From Moniliella sp. 'wahieum' (Eukaryota; Basidiomycota; Moniliellomycetes; Moniliellales; Moniliellaceae): DNA of 64,000 nucleotides. Below the pieces are notes generated by a model. It was not told where the DNA came from and ran no database searches. It saw only the letters and a program-made list of their open reading frames with translations. The stretch spans positions 1,116,001-1,180,000 of the forward strand of contig RSEE01000006.1 in assembly GCA_003971905.1 (NCBI GenBank). Direction: 5' to 3'. Made by a program: the position numbers and the translations under genes. Positions 1 to 11,429 of this stretch are shown here, piece after piece; position 1 is the stretch's first letter; each line of letters starts with the position of its first letter.

Positions 1-74
1 GCTGTATGTACTGACGTTTACCGGAGTACTGACTCCGTCCTCCGTCCCAGTGTGGAAGACGATCATTAATTCAG

Positions 75-101
75 GCATCATGCATCATGCATCATGCATC
101 A
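75..101. repeat. Heptanucleotide tandem repeat (ATCATGC)n
   Basis: About three and a half copies of the 7-mer ATCATGC lie side by side near the left edge. The first 700 bases otherwise hold no ORF with recognisable similarity; I see nothing else there. Confidence 0.8.
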
Positions 102-708
102 CTAGTCACTGATTGTTGAGCGTTAAACGTTAAGTACGTTATAAGCATTGCGGATCACCGATGGTATCGTCGCTCATGCATCGTCAGGGCTTGAGGCGTC
201 CGTTTGGGCTGCTCGTGGCGTCTGATATACATACCCCCGGCCTATCGCAACACCAGACCAGTGCCTCTCTGTGTGAGATCACTCGCAAACGTGCATACCT
301 CGATAGTCGATAACCGCATCGCCAGAGTAATCCACCGTTCCTGGCACACCAGAATTCTTCGGGCAGCCCACCACCATCTGTCCCCCCTCCACGGCCATCG
401 ACCAGCCATCTATCGATCCTCTGTTGGCCGCCGAGCCCCGCGCCCCACCACACCCCCCTGTTGTGGCTGTCTTATCCTCCGAAGTTCTCGCTGAGGCTGT
501 GGGTGCACCCACCATCATCATATTGTTCTGCAGTATTACAAGTACCCGGCGTGTCACCTCAGCTCAGCACTCTGCCATGTCTCGTGCGTATCCCCAGCTC
601 CCAGCCCAACAGAGCTACCACCTCACTCCACCTGCTTACCATCTTGTTGTGTCTCTTCCGCCTGCCCTGCCATCGCCCTTCCCTGGTTGATTCGCCATCA
701 CCGCCATC

Positions 709-1937
709 ATGCTCTCCCTCACCCACCTGCTCTTGCATCAACCCACAGGCGCGCAGCTGGCCCATCCAGCCCCCTTCTCGTCTGCCCCCCGTGCCTGTTT
801 CCGCCCCAGCTTTCATACCTACTCTGCCTCGTCCGACCTCAACAGCGCCGCACTTGACAGCGTTGCCCTCGACAACCTCTGGAGCGATGGCGACGAAGAT
901 GAGGACGACGATGATGACGACTGGCTCCCTTCTCCGGCATCCACCTTACCCTCCGTGTCCTCTCACAGGCCTTACCGCCTCGACAATGGCTCCATCCGCC
1001 ACCTTCCCATCCCACTTGAACAGGATGCCCGCGTCCTCCTCGGCCAACCAATCTTCCTCCCCGATAAGGATGGATTGATCAAGCGACGCATTGTGGTTGG
1101 CCTCGCCGACTCGGATGCGGAAGAAGAGAGAGAAGCGGGTACGAAGCCTTGCCCAAAGCCACCCAATCCCTTGCACTGTACTGACCTTACTTTTCTGTAT
1201 CCAGAACTGTCGAGCGACGACGGTGAGTCAATCAACAAGAGTCCTGTTCCTGTGTATACGCACCAACGCCGACTCCATACCCTCGATGCTCTCTTTGTGC
1301 AGACCAACCAGACTACAGATGAGTCGACGTGGTGCGCCAGCGCACCGCGAAACGAGGATCAGCTCTTTTCCCTTGCTGTGCCGGTCTTCAATATGACCAG
1401 TCTCACCGAGTCGGATTTGGCGGATGGGATCCGCACCCAGCTGGAGCAAGACCAGCTGGAAGATGGCGAAGAGGAAAAGACGTTTGTCTACATCCAAGCC
1501 CGCAGTCCACGTCCTGTCGCCGGGAATGTGGACAGTGCTTCCGTTGCCGGCGGCTGGCCTCCGACCTTGCGCCACCACATGATCCAGTCCATCATGGGCT
1601 TCGTGAACGACTTCCCCAGCCCGAATCGGCCAACTTGGCCATCATCATCGATCCCGATACGCCGAGGGATGGGTTTGTAACTCTTCTCTACCTGTGCTCG
1701 GACGACGATCCTCACGTGGCCGAAGAAAGCGGGCGTCTAGCCAGCTTGGGCATTACCGAGGGCCTCGACGCGTTTGTACGAGAAGGGGTGCGGGTCAAGG
1801 CGGACGAGGCATGGGTAGCAATCAGTACGGCGGGTTTCAATGGCACGATGGACGAGGCTGTGGAGCCACATGCGCAGCAACTGGCTCCTTGGGCGTCTCC
1901 CTTTGGAGTACAGGATGTGCACCAGCACCTGCCTTAA
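709..1937 (+). CDS. Unknown acidic protein, broken by one frameshift
   Basis: I do not recognise this protein. One frame is open from ATG 709 to about 1618. The coding pattern then continues in the next frame to a stop at 1937 (about 400 residues in all). The N-terminal third carries an Asp/Glu run (about residues 60-72). The C-terminal part is better ordered, with motifs such as NLAIIIDPDTPRDGF and FVTLLYLCSDDDPHV across the frame junction, which suggests a folded domain. GTACGA...CCAG (about 1139-1203) and GTGAGT...GCAG (about 1225-1302) could be introns, but the frame stays open through both. The start is the first ATG of the frame after a CT-rich leader. Function is unknown. Confidence 0.5.
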
Positions 1938-3669
1938 TTCCTCTCTCTCCTCTCCTCTTCTCGCCTTCCCTTTATTTCTTTCGCGCCTCCAATCTCTTGG
2001 CCTGCAGCGGCCCCGTCTTCCCACCTTCCCTTTCTCTGTCCCGCGGGGCCTTTGGCTCTCGCTCTGGTTGGGCCCACACCGTTGGGGAACCTCTGCAAAA
2101 CGTCTCCTGCCAATGGGGGAGGGACACAGTAGCTCTTTCTTCCTCCTCACCTACCACATTCTCTTTCACTCGATACCTTCGCCGTTGCGGAGGTGTGGGT
2201 CCCAAAAAGAAAAAGGGCCCCTAAAGCCTCACCTTGACTAGCCAGCTTCGCATTGCATCGCCCCAGAGCCCGAGACTGGGACCTCGGCCCTCTCCAGGAC
2301 GGGCCGACCCATTGACATTGCCAACATTGTTGTACTTTTTCCAGCTTTTGCTCTCTCCCCCCACCCCCTTTCCCCATCTGTGTTCATGTGTCCATGCCCT
2401 CCTCTCGCCCCAGCGTGGCTGCTTGTGGCTGCTACAAAGGATGCACGGTGCCTATTCATTCATAGTCATTGGCATTGACGATTCGCCAGCCCCCTGAACG
2501 TCCTGTCCGGTGGGGCCGCGCGAACAGGATGGAGAGTGGGATTGTATGTAGGGCCTTGGAGGCTGTCAGCGGCGCGTCAGGGGAGTAAGATAAAGTGATA
2601 CAGCTCGGGTGCGAGAGACGAGACAACAAAATCAGCAACGAGGGGCAGATGGGGCGGATCAGTCCGGACGGACGCCAAAGAAGGCTCTCACCGTAGGCCC
2701 CCCAAATTAAAATTCTCAGCCAGCAGCGGGATGCCGATACCACGACAGGGGTACCAAGGCTTGTCGTGCTCCGCTCGAGCACATTATGCATATGACTCTC
2801 CTGGACTCAAGGTACTCAAGCCCCACACACGATAGGTACTTACTACCTGTGTCTTGCGGCCCAGGCTCAGGTCCGCACAGTTAACTCCGGTCATTCAATA
2901 TTCACCCCCGACACCTACGAGACTAAGGTTCCCTAGCTCACTCTATGGAGCCATGTCAGACACCCACTCCCCTGTCGAGCATTCCAAAGGGTTCAAGTAA
3001 AACCTCGCTGTGTGAGTACTACAAGCCTCACTGTGAGTATATAATGCCCCACCGCCAAATACAGGGGTGCGCAACGCACAGCGTAAGGAACGAACGCCCT
3101 CAGCAAGGGACAGAAAAGAAGCGGGAACAGAAGCGGAGAAAGGCGGGTCGTACATATCTCTCGTCACAGAAGGGGGAAGTTGACCCAGAACAGGGAGCAC
3201 AGCTCATCTGAAAAAAAGAGGGATGGAGAGATGAGATCGGCATGTGCGTGTGTGAAGCATGGATGCGCGCCACCAGGGCCGCAAATTCACCCGCTATTTG
3301 TCTGCTGAAAGACATGCACACGCACAGACCGCGAGCCAAAAGGAGGACGGGAGCAACAGGGAACGGAAAGAAGGGTATTGTGTCACAGGAAATGGGCGAA
3401 ATGGACGAAATGGGCGATCGTGCAGTGATATGGAGTGACAAAACCTCGTCATCACCGCACGCTTCGCAAAAAGGTTTCGAAGGTTAACACTGAAGAATGA
3501 TCTTGGGAGGTCGTATGGTGTGGCCGAGTATAACCCAACGCTCAGTCCGTACACGCCGGTGGGAAAAGGGAAGAAACGTATATAGCAAAAAGGAGCAACT
3601 CTGTTGTGTGATCAACCAGTAGAGTAACTGAACACTCATCAGTACTCAGTGGTGGTACTCTGAGGGGTA
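1938..3669. other. Intergenic region, no gene seen
   Basis: The stretch has CT-rich 3' flank sequence followed by mixed sequence. The ORFs here are short, lack recognisable motifs and show no paired exon structure. I see no RNA gene. Confidence 0.5.
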
Positions 3670-5620
3670 TTAGGCACCCGACGCGTACCCTGCTTCGTTG
3701 TATCCTACCACTTGGTCTTCGTTGGATACTAGCGACATATTGACCGAATCCTGCCCGGACACGGGACGAGGAGCACCAATGAGGGTACGAGGTACGGAAG
3801 CAGAGGCAGTACGGGCATGCGTACCGCCCATCTCCCGTTGAGCCACGGAGGTGGACCGTCCATGACCACCGGCTGGCATGTCCTCCTCCGGTACAGGTTT
3901 GGTCAAGCCAGCTGCTGCGGCTGCTTGGTACGACGCAAATTCTGGCTCTTCGGGATCCGACACGACCGTCGAGTCCCGCATCACCCCGGGCTGGGCATAA
4001 CCAACACTCGTGCTCGCCCCATACTCGGCCGATGTCCAACTCTCGCTTGGGCGGGGAGCATGCACCGGTACCCCGCCCTGACCGTCCAATGCGATAGACC
4101 AAGGATCATCGACGAGAGGGTCCGTAGTGAAGAGCGCAGGCGGCGGTGCGGTGCCGCTCATCCCTTCTTTCCCTCTTCGAGAGGGTAGGCGGGATGAGCT
4201 CGGTAGCGTTGGTCTTCGGAAGCGGTATAGGCGTGTCCGATGGGTCCTGACGACACCATGGCGCCATCGTCATATGCCGCCGCTGGAGCCAACGACTGAT
4301 CCGCATACGCTTCGTCCAACCCCGATTCCAGGTGTGGGGGAGACGGCGAGGGCACCATTGCCCGGTCCAAATCAAATGGATTCTCTGCTTCCGAGGGAGT
4401 GATGACCGAATCGTGCGCACCCGCCACGATCATGGAGGAAGTAGTGCCGTTTTCCGGAATCTCAAGTCCCAGTGTTTCGACCGCCGGGAGAGGCCGGGCG
4501 CCCATCTTTTCTTCGTGGGACATGGCTCCCAAATCGTCCAGATCTTCCATTTCCTCCTGGTCTGGGTACCCCCTCCGGTTGGGAACACGTGGGTACCATG
4601 ACTGAAGCTGCGAGGCATCGGCACGGGAAGATGGGGCATCTTGATCCCCACCAGCCAACGGGGAAGGGACCACAGGGTTAAACATAGATCCATGGGTCCC
4701 TGCAGTAAAAGTTACTTGAGACGCTCGTCTGGCCCCGTCTGGCCCCCAGCCCGCACCAGGCCCTGCGCCCGTTCCCAGTCCAGCGCGATTCTGCATACTG
4801 GCATCAAAGAAGGGTCCTGAAGTGGGAAGGGGAGGCGCCGGTCCGCCAAACATGGAACTCGACGGACGGGAGCGAGAGTTGTAGTAGGAAGCAGGGCGAG
4901 AACCTGGGATGGGTCCATGACGGCCATCTCCACCAGAAGTCCAGTCGACTGAGATGTGGCTCATGCGTTTGTCAATCTTCTCGGCAAAGTCGGCAGTCTT
5001 GTTGTTACGGTTGATGTGGAGCTTGCGAATGACAACGATAGCCACCACAAGTACAAAAATGATGGGACAGACAATGGCTGCTGTCTTCCCTGCGCCCGTC
5101 AGACCACCCGAAGCATAAAAGACAGAGATGACTTTATCCGTGGCGGAGGGGTCTTCCATTGCGTCTTTGGGCGGGTTGTGGCCCTTGGTGGGTGCGACGT
5201 ACGTGGCGGTCCAAGTGGGACCGGTGGGATTGGACGTGTCCCAGGGCTGGTTTCCAGAAGGCACAATGTTCATGTACAAACTCTGGTTCTGAGACGTGTG
5301 CATCATCAATCCACCAACGCGGAGCCAGCTTGACGGTCGTGCTGCCCTTCTTCGCAGGAATGGCACGCCACCCATGAATGGGGAGAAGGAGAGAGGACTT
5401 GTTGAGTGCGTATAGGTAGATATCAAGCGACCCAGTGCCAAAGCAGGAAGTGTCCCACGACAGGGTTGTGTCGACGGAACTGTCCACCAGCGCGCCATTG
5501 GCGGGGGCTAAGTAGCCCTGGGCTAGGAGGCACTCTGTCTTGTTGACTAGAGGGAGTGTGAGCGTGGACAACAAGAAAAGGGTTAGTGGTGAACGTGGGT
5601 CACTGCGAGAAAATGGTCAT
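3670..5620 (-). CDS. Single-pass membrane protein, uncharacterised basidiomycete family
   Basis: The reading starts near ATG 5620, where a hydrophobic signal-like stretch (LTLFLLSTLTLPLV) follows. An extracellular beta-type domain of about 130 residues comes next. A membrane segment (AAIVCPIIFVLVVAIVVI, near 5070-5020) and a basic juxtamembrane region with DKRMSHISVDW follow. The long cytoplasmic tail is rich in Ser, Pro and Gly. From memory, the motif ADFAEKIDKRMSHIS resembles one found after the single membrane segment of many unnamed basidiomycete proteins. The frame changes near 5600, 5325 and 4160; in each case the pieces join into a sensible protein. The last piece (3670-4161) ends in NEAGYASGA. 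Function is unknown; a surface receptor or anchor role is only an inference from topology. Confidence 0.65.
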
Positions 5621-6351
5621 GAGAAGAAGAAGCAACGCACGTCCACGCTTCTTGTTTAAACTGTACCCGTCTTGTTCTATGTGTTGGGGGCGGCGCTGAT
5701 GTACCAACTTGTGGGGGTTGGGGCTGGACCGGCCAGCAGGGGCGGGGCGTGTTGGGCCATGGCCGTCAAAGGGGAAGGAGAGTGAGCACAAGGGGCGGGC
5801 GGACGAAGGGGAAGGGGCGATGGGAGAGGTGGGGTGGCAGAGAGAAGCAGGCAGCGGTGCTCCTCTCCGACGGCGGCTTTTCGCCTCTTGGGATCTTGCG
5901 TGTGGCGCACCTTGGTGCCGACGCATCTTAATGGCCCCTGGAGCAGAACCGTGGCCCGGCGCCAGTCTCAGCGGGCGCGCCATGGCACATGACGGTTAAA
6001 TGATCGAGTCTGCTGGGCACCGCCCCTGCGCTGCCCCTTGACATCAAGCTTCAGCCCCCCCCCCACCTCCCGATACAGCCCTTTCATGTTTCCTCCTGCT
6101 ACGCCCGAACGCCCGCGCCATCGGAACTGCAAACTCCATGGCCTCTCGCCACATCGTTCTTTCTCGATGCTCCACCTTCCACTACCCCCTTCTGTCCAAT
6201 ATGGCGCCGTTTCGTTCGCGATGCAATCTGATGACATTGAATTTTCGATGAGTACAGCCACCCCGCGGGCAGGGCTGGCCTATGCCACAGCCCCACAACC
6301 TGGACTTCTGTGGGGGCAGTCGGAACAACAGACAAAAAGAGCAACTGCGGC

Positions 6352-7386
6352 TCAATCGCTGCGACCCCAGGCGCGAGAGACGGGCACCGCGTTGGCACCC
6401 GTTGAGGCCGGGTTTCTCCTGGCCTTGACCGGCTTGCCCCCCTTGGCGGGGTTGGAGCGTTTGGGTGTACCGGGCTTACCTTGGGGCGGTCCCGACTTGC
6501 CTTTATCCGTTGTGGCATCAGGACCGGACGGCGTGCCATCTTCTGAGAAAGAGGTATGTTTTCCCCTGCCGCCTTGGTTTCGAGGATCTTGGTATGGATT
6601 TTTTGCCTCTCCTCTTTGAGCTTGGCATTCTTGGTCTTGATCCGTTCTTGTCGGTTAGCCCCAGTTCCTCCACCACCTGAAAGAGAATATGAGGTGAGAA
6701 AACAGGCCCGCAGGAAAGAAAGAGTGGAAGATACATACCTGCTGTGAGCTCAACTGAGATATTCTTGCCCTTCAAAAACGTTCCATGCCCCTTGAGCAGC
6801 GCTCTTGGGCAGCCATGGCGTTGTCAAACTCAACAAAGGCACACCCTTTGCTCTTCCCACCCACGCCTGGGGGTGGAGGTTCGGTGCGCGCCTGGACTGC
6901 AGCACGCTGACGAGCTGGGAGTTTACTCAGGCCTTCTCGGTCCCATGGCTGGGTCAACAGCCGTACAGACGTCGGCTTTGCCTGACAAAAGCCTCCAAAG
7001 TGAGCCTGGAGATCGGCAGGCAGAACATTGGGAGACAACGACCCAACAAAGAGGATGTACTTGTTGGCCTTGGCCTTTCCCTTGTTCTTTTTCTTCTGGG
7101 ACGAAGCTTCGCCCTCTTCATTGCTTACGTTGTCAGCCTTCGCACCCGTCTCGTCCGTATCCGTTTCGCGCTTGCGTTTCTGTCCCGCCTTGGGCTTGCC
7201 TGCATCGCTGTCCTTGTCCTTGCGCTTGGACGCTGCCGGGGGGGCAGGGGTATCGGCTTCGGGGGCGTCGTCGGTGAGGGGGAGAGCCTGGAGGTCGTCG
7301 AACTTAATCTTCTTCTTGTCGTGGCCCTGCTTGCCCTTGGCACGGAAGGCAGCAGCCTTGGCCTGTTTCTTGTTGGTGGGCGGCAT
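6352..7386 (-). CDS. NOP6: Nop6-like nucleolar RRM protein
   Basis: A single RNA recognition motif protein, probably acting in 40S ribosome biogenesis in the nucleolus as yeast Nop6 does. ATG 7386 opens MPPTNKKQAKAAAFRAKG, a basic nucleolar-type N-terminus, followed by an acidic/Lys-rich linker. The RRM carries RNP2 as KYILFVGSLSP and RNP1 as KGCAFVEFDNA. After it comes NISVELTAGGGGTGANRQER, which matches the VELTAGGGG...N motif that follows the RRM in Nop6. A 62-bp intron (about 6678-6739, GTATGT...TTTCAG) splits this motif after TAG. The tail is Lys/Pro-rich and ends at 6352. Two frame changes occur, near 6790 (MAAQ to ALLKG) and near 6540. Family assignment is good; precise orthology is inferred. 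Confidence 0.75.
6678..6739 (-). other. Intron in the Nop6-like gene
   Basis: GTATGT donor and TTTCAG acceptor on the minus strand. Removing it joins ELTAG to GGGTGANRQE in frame, which restores the family motif. Confidence 0.8.
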
Positions 7387-8640
7387 GGTGGTGGTTGGTC
7401 TGGCGATCCCATCTACCGAGTGCACGCACCGCACACGCAAAAATAAAAATTGCCCGGAGGCGGAACAGGCATTGGGAGCAGCGGGGCGGAACGGGGCGGA
7501 ACGGCCCCAGGGGGGTGCGCCGCCTTACTCCATATATGGGCTCAACTTGCATTCTACTCCTCCATATCAAAAGCCAAACAAAATTGCCCCAGGGCGCAGC
7601 GAGGTGCCCAGGGAAGTGACAGCTTGTCGAAGCCTGGGTTCGGCTTTCTCTCTCTGCAGGACCAGGCGCATCTGTTGATGTCTTCCTCAAACTTTCGCTG
7701 TCTTGGCTTGGGGCTTGTGAGGCAAAACTTGGTGGGATATATAAGACACACCGTAACTTGAGGGCGATAAACAAAATGGGATGTTGTGGCCGTCTTGACG
7801 CCCTCGACCGGCCCGTTATTGAGAGGAAGCCTGGGGATGAGAAGGGGATATAGCGGCTTATATAGCCAAGATGCCGGGTGGCGTGATTCTATGTTAGAGC
7901 CTCGACCCCTACGGTATATTATGGAGAGACCTGGGGAGGCTCAACGCAGTTTGGTTTACTCATGACTTTTGCGCAGGCTGAGCTCTGCTGAGTCCCGTGA
8001 GTTCTTTCGAATTGCTCCCCGCTTCCCAAATCATCTCCCAGCTGCGCCTATAGTATGGCAAGCATCACCACGTTTCGGAAATGACACACAGCCTTTTGAC
8101 TGCGGATCGTTCTCGTTTCATCCCCACCTCGGGCATCTTCTCCCCCGGGGAGGAAAGAAAAGCTGTGTGAGGCCGCCGCCGGCTGCAGCCTGCTGGCCTG
8201 TTGGCGGTCGGGAGGACGGTGGGAAAAGGGGAATGGGGAAGGCGGGCAGCTGCACGGACCTGCGGGCGGGGGGCGGGGGAGGAGGGGGGACAATGGAGGC
8301 GGGGGTGACTGGCGAGGACAGAAGCGACAGGAGTCAGGAAGCTCGTGCTCAGGCCGCAGCCGGCGCCGCCCGACGAGACGACACTGCGGCGGGGGGCGCG
8401 GTGAGGCGGTGACGTCACATCACATCGATCACCCCACCCCAGCCGGCGGGCAGGGCACGGGGGCGGTGTGTGTGCGCCCCGCACCCACACTGGCCGTGCA
8501 ACGGCACGCCCATCCACCCAATCGCCAGTCCCATCGATCAGCCGCCGTGGTCAGAATTTCACGCGGGTTCTGCTGCGCTGGCCTGTTTCCCCTCCTTGCG
8601 CCCCACCCTCCCCACCTCCCCTCCACCACCCCTCCCCCCC
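7387..8640. promoter_or_regulatory. Divergent intergenic region between NOP6-like and OSBP genes
   Basis: This stretch separates two divergently transcribed genes. It holds TATATAA-like sites near 7735-7742 and 7857-7863, a GC-rich stretch at 8190-8400 and a full CRE palindrome TGACGTCA at 8410-8417. I see no gene or RNA in it. Confidence 0.55.
8410..8417. promoter_or_regulatory. CRE-type palindrome TGACGTCA
   Basis: A perfect 8-bp palindrome lies 223 bp upstream of the OSBP start. bZIP factors of the CREB/ATF group bind this site in other fungi. That it acts on the OSBP gene is inference. Confidence 0.45.
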
Positions 8641-10905
8641 ATGCCCAACTCCAGCCCCCACGCCGCCGGCAACGGCAAAGTGCCTGCCGCCCCCCCGGCC
8701 ACAGCTGGGCGCCCAGCGTCAACGCCGCCGACATCTTGGCCGAGGGTGGGTGCTCAAGAAGAAGCGCAAAAAGATGCAAGGCTACGCCAAGCGCTACCTC
8801 TACCTCACCTCCCAGGGCATCCTCACCTACTCCATGGCCCCCGGCAAGCCCACCCGCGACTTTATTGAGATCCCGCACGCCTCGGTCATCAGCTCCAAGC
8901 GCCACGGCACCATCCACGTCGACTCGGGCTCCTCTGTGTTCCGTACGTCCTCTCTGCCCCCTTTGCCCCCTCTCTGCCTCCCTCCCCCCCGCCTCTAACC
9001 TTGGCCCGGCCTCGGCAGACCTCAAGACCCTGTCCGCCGCGGACTTTGAGATGTGGCGCACCGAGCTCAAGACCTTCATCAGTGAGCGTCAGGGTGGCAG
9101 CGCGGTGAGCGCGCGCCGTATCTATGTCGTTGACGCGCGCGGCAGCAAGGATTTGGTTCGTGTTGACTTGGGCCCTGTCTTTGTCCACAGCGATCGGGTT
9201 GGTCGGTCGATCCAAGCGGTCCAAAGCGAGCTCGCTGTGCTGGCTTCGAGTGGTACGTGGGCCGTTGTCTTGTCTTGTCTTGTGCTTTCGTAGCTGCTGA
9301 CCCTTGTTGTTCAACGCACAAAAGCAGGTGCACCGGCAGCCGAGGTGCACAAGATCCAAGCGTTGGTCAATGCTCTGCGGAAGGAGCACACTGAGCTCAG
9401 CGCCCTGCTCTCCTCCAAAGTGCCTCAGACGGACGCCAATGCGGAGGACCCTGTGCTTCCGCTCGATGCGATTGACCGTTCGCAACGCCCTCAGAGCATC
9501 ACCAGCACAGTAGGGGACGAGGATGCAGTCTTTTACGATGCGGACGATGTTGATTTGGACATCACGACGAGGCTTCGGCCGAGTCGACGGAGGAGGGTAC
9601 GGCGGACGACTCAGAGGATGCCGATGACGACGATTCGGACGGCTTGGAGCAGTCCACCTCCCTCTTGGCTGTCACTGATGACAAGGAGCCGCCGCATCGG
9701 ACCAAGTTGCCCTCCAAGGTAGCCGGAGACGATGTGGGCATTCTGGGTGTGCTCAAGAAGAATGTGGGCAAGGACCTGTCCACGATTAGTTTCCCCGTCA
9801 CCTTCAACTTGCCTCTCAGCTTGCTTCAGGCGGCGGCGGAGGATTACGAATATGCACCGGCGTTGTTGGAGCGGGCGGCGCAGACGCAGGATTGGTCGGC
9901 GCGTCTGTGTTTGATTGGTGCGTGGGCGGTGAGTGGGTATGCGGCGAGCAAGCTGCGCGCCAGTCGCAAACCCTTCAACCCGATGCTGGGCGAAACGTTT
10001 GAGTTGATCCGCGATGGCGGCGCTTAAAGTTTGTTGCGAAAAGGTGGTGCACAACCCGCCGATTGTGGCCACCTATGCGAGGGCCTGGGTTGGCGTGCCC
10101 ATGGCTGGAGCACAGTCAAACAGAAGTTCTGGGGCAAGAGTTGGGAGCTGATCCCCGAAGGTTCGCTGACTGTCGAACTGCTCGAGCTGGGCGAGACGTA
10201 CACGATCAAGAAGCCGGGCGCGTTTATGCGCAACTTGATTGCCGGTCAAAAGTACTTGGAGTACGTGGGTGAGCTGAGCGTCACGAGCGTCAAGACGGGC
10301 CAGATGCTCAAGGTGGACTTTAAGCAGGGCACCGTGCTCGGTGGTGCCGGCAGCCGGAACCATTTGGCGGGCAACGTGTACGACGCCAAGGGCTCCAAGG
10401 GCGTCGCCGTCAAGGGCAAATGGACCGAAAGCTTTGCCATTCAGCACGACAAGGAGAACTACCAAGTCTTGTGGGAAGCTGCGCCGTTCCGCCCGATGCC
10501 GAGGCGTACTATGGATTCACCTACTTTGCCATCTCGCTCAACGAGCTCCTTCCGCGCTCTGCACCCTACTTGCCCCGCACGGACTCGCGCTTCCGCCCCG
10601 ACCAACGCGCGTTTGAAAATGGCAATGTGGACCAAGCTGAAGACCTCAAGCAGGCCGTCGAGACGGCTCAGCGTCGGCGTCGCGCCGAGCGCGAGGCGGC
10701 CGGGATCGAGTACCATCCTGAATTTTTCCATCCCGACCCGGCCGGCGCGACGACCGGCGAGGCGGGCGCGCAGCCGGATTGGCTCTATGGCGGACCCAAC
10801 CACGTTGAATACTTTAAGAAGCGCACCGAGGCCATTGAGGCTGGCCCCAAGAAGGCCCAGGCCGTGTGGGATGCAGTGGTGCCCGAGGTGTTCCAGACCA
10901 GTTAA
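8641..10905 (+). CDS. Oxysterol-binding protein with PH domain (Osh3-like)
   Basis: A lipid transfer/sensor protein acting at membrane contact sites. ATG 8641 opens MPNSSPHAAGNGKVPAAPP. A PH domain follows (GWVLKKKRKKMQGYAKRYLY to FEMWRTELKTFI), then a coiled linker (VHKIQALVNALRKEH), an acidic stretch, and the ORD, recognised by NPMLGETFELIRDGG and by FWGKSWELIPEG. It ends near 10905 with LPRTDSRFRPDQRAFENG and the typical charged C-terminal helix. The family fingerprint, usually EQVSHHPP, reads EKVVHNPP here. Introns fall at 8943-9018, about 9103-9190 and about 9253-9327. Frame changes lie near 8740, 9570, 10025, 10085 and 10490. The PH plus ORD layout fits Osh3-type proteins; an N-terminal GOLD domain is not visible, so the subfamily is tentative. 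Confidence 0.85.
8943..9018 (+). other. Intron 1 of the OSBP gene
   Basis: GTACGT donor and GGCAG acceptor. Splicing joins SSVF to HLKTLSAADFEMW inside the PH domain. Confidence 0.8.
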
Positions 10906-10916
10906 ACCGAATTGCG

Positions 10917-10960
10917 TTGCCGTTGCCGTTGCCGTTGTCGTTGCCGTTGTCGTTGCCGTC
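10917..10960 (+). repeat. Hexanucleotide repeat (CGTTGC)n in the OSBP 3' flank
   Basis: About seven copies of CGTTGC/CGTTGT follow directly after the OSBP stop codon. The rest of the 3' flank to 11387 shows nothing I recognise. Confidence 0.8.
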
Positions 10961-11387
10961 CGTCCTGCGTTGCGTGCCCTACTCTTGCCTCTTTACTATT
11001 GCGTTCCTCTATAATATGCTGTCCCCGTGTTGGATGAACGATGAGCCACGCGGCGGAGCGAATGTGGTTCCTCAGCTTCAAGTCGATGTTTTGTCTGTCT
11101 GTCTGCTGCGGCTGGGGTGTGGCAGTATGGGGATTGGGTAGAATGGTAGAAGAGCGGGGGCAGTAAGAACAGTTCCGACAGATGGTGGTACATGGGGGCG
11201 TAAATAACTTAGCGCCTGGCCATCTTGCATTGAAAAAAAGGCCAACGGCGCGCCGTCAATGGAAATGGAGACGTACATGTATGCGGTGACAGTGGCTCCG
11301 GCAAGGGGAAAGAGAGGAAAAGGAAGAGGAGAAAGGGGCAGGAGAAAGAGAAGAGAAGAAAGGTACAGCGGAGGAAACCTGCCAGAG

Positions 11388-11416
11388 CCGAGCCGAGCCG
11401 AACCGAGCTGAACTGA
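11388..11416. repeat. Pentanucleotide repeat (GCCGA)n
   Basis: Imperfect tandem copies of GCCGA/ACCGA/GCTGA lie just downstream of the IRE1 stop codon, in its probable 3' untranslated region. Confidence 0.7.
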
Positions 11417-11429
11417 GCAAGACTCGTTT

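Noticed and set aside
2456-2791. Minus-strand ORF of 111 codons
   Set aside because: No family motif, no exon partner and no conserved pattern; probably chance.
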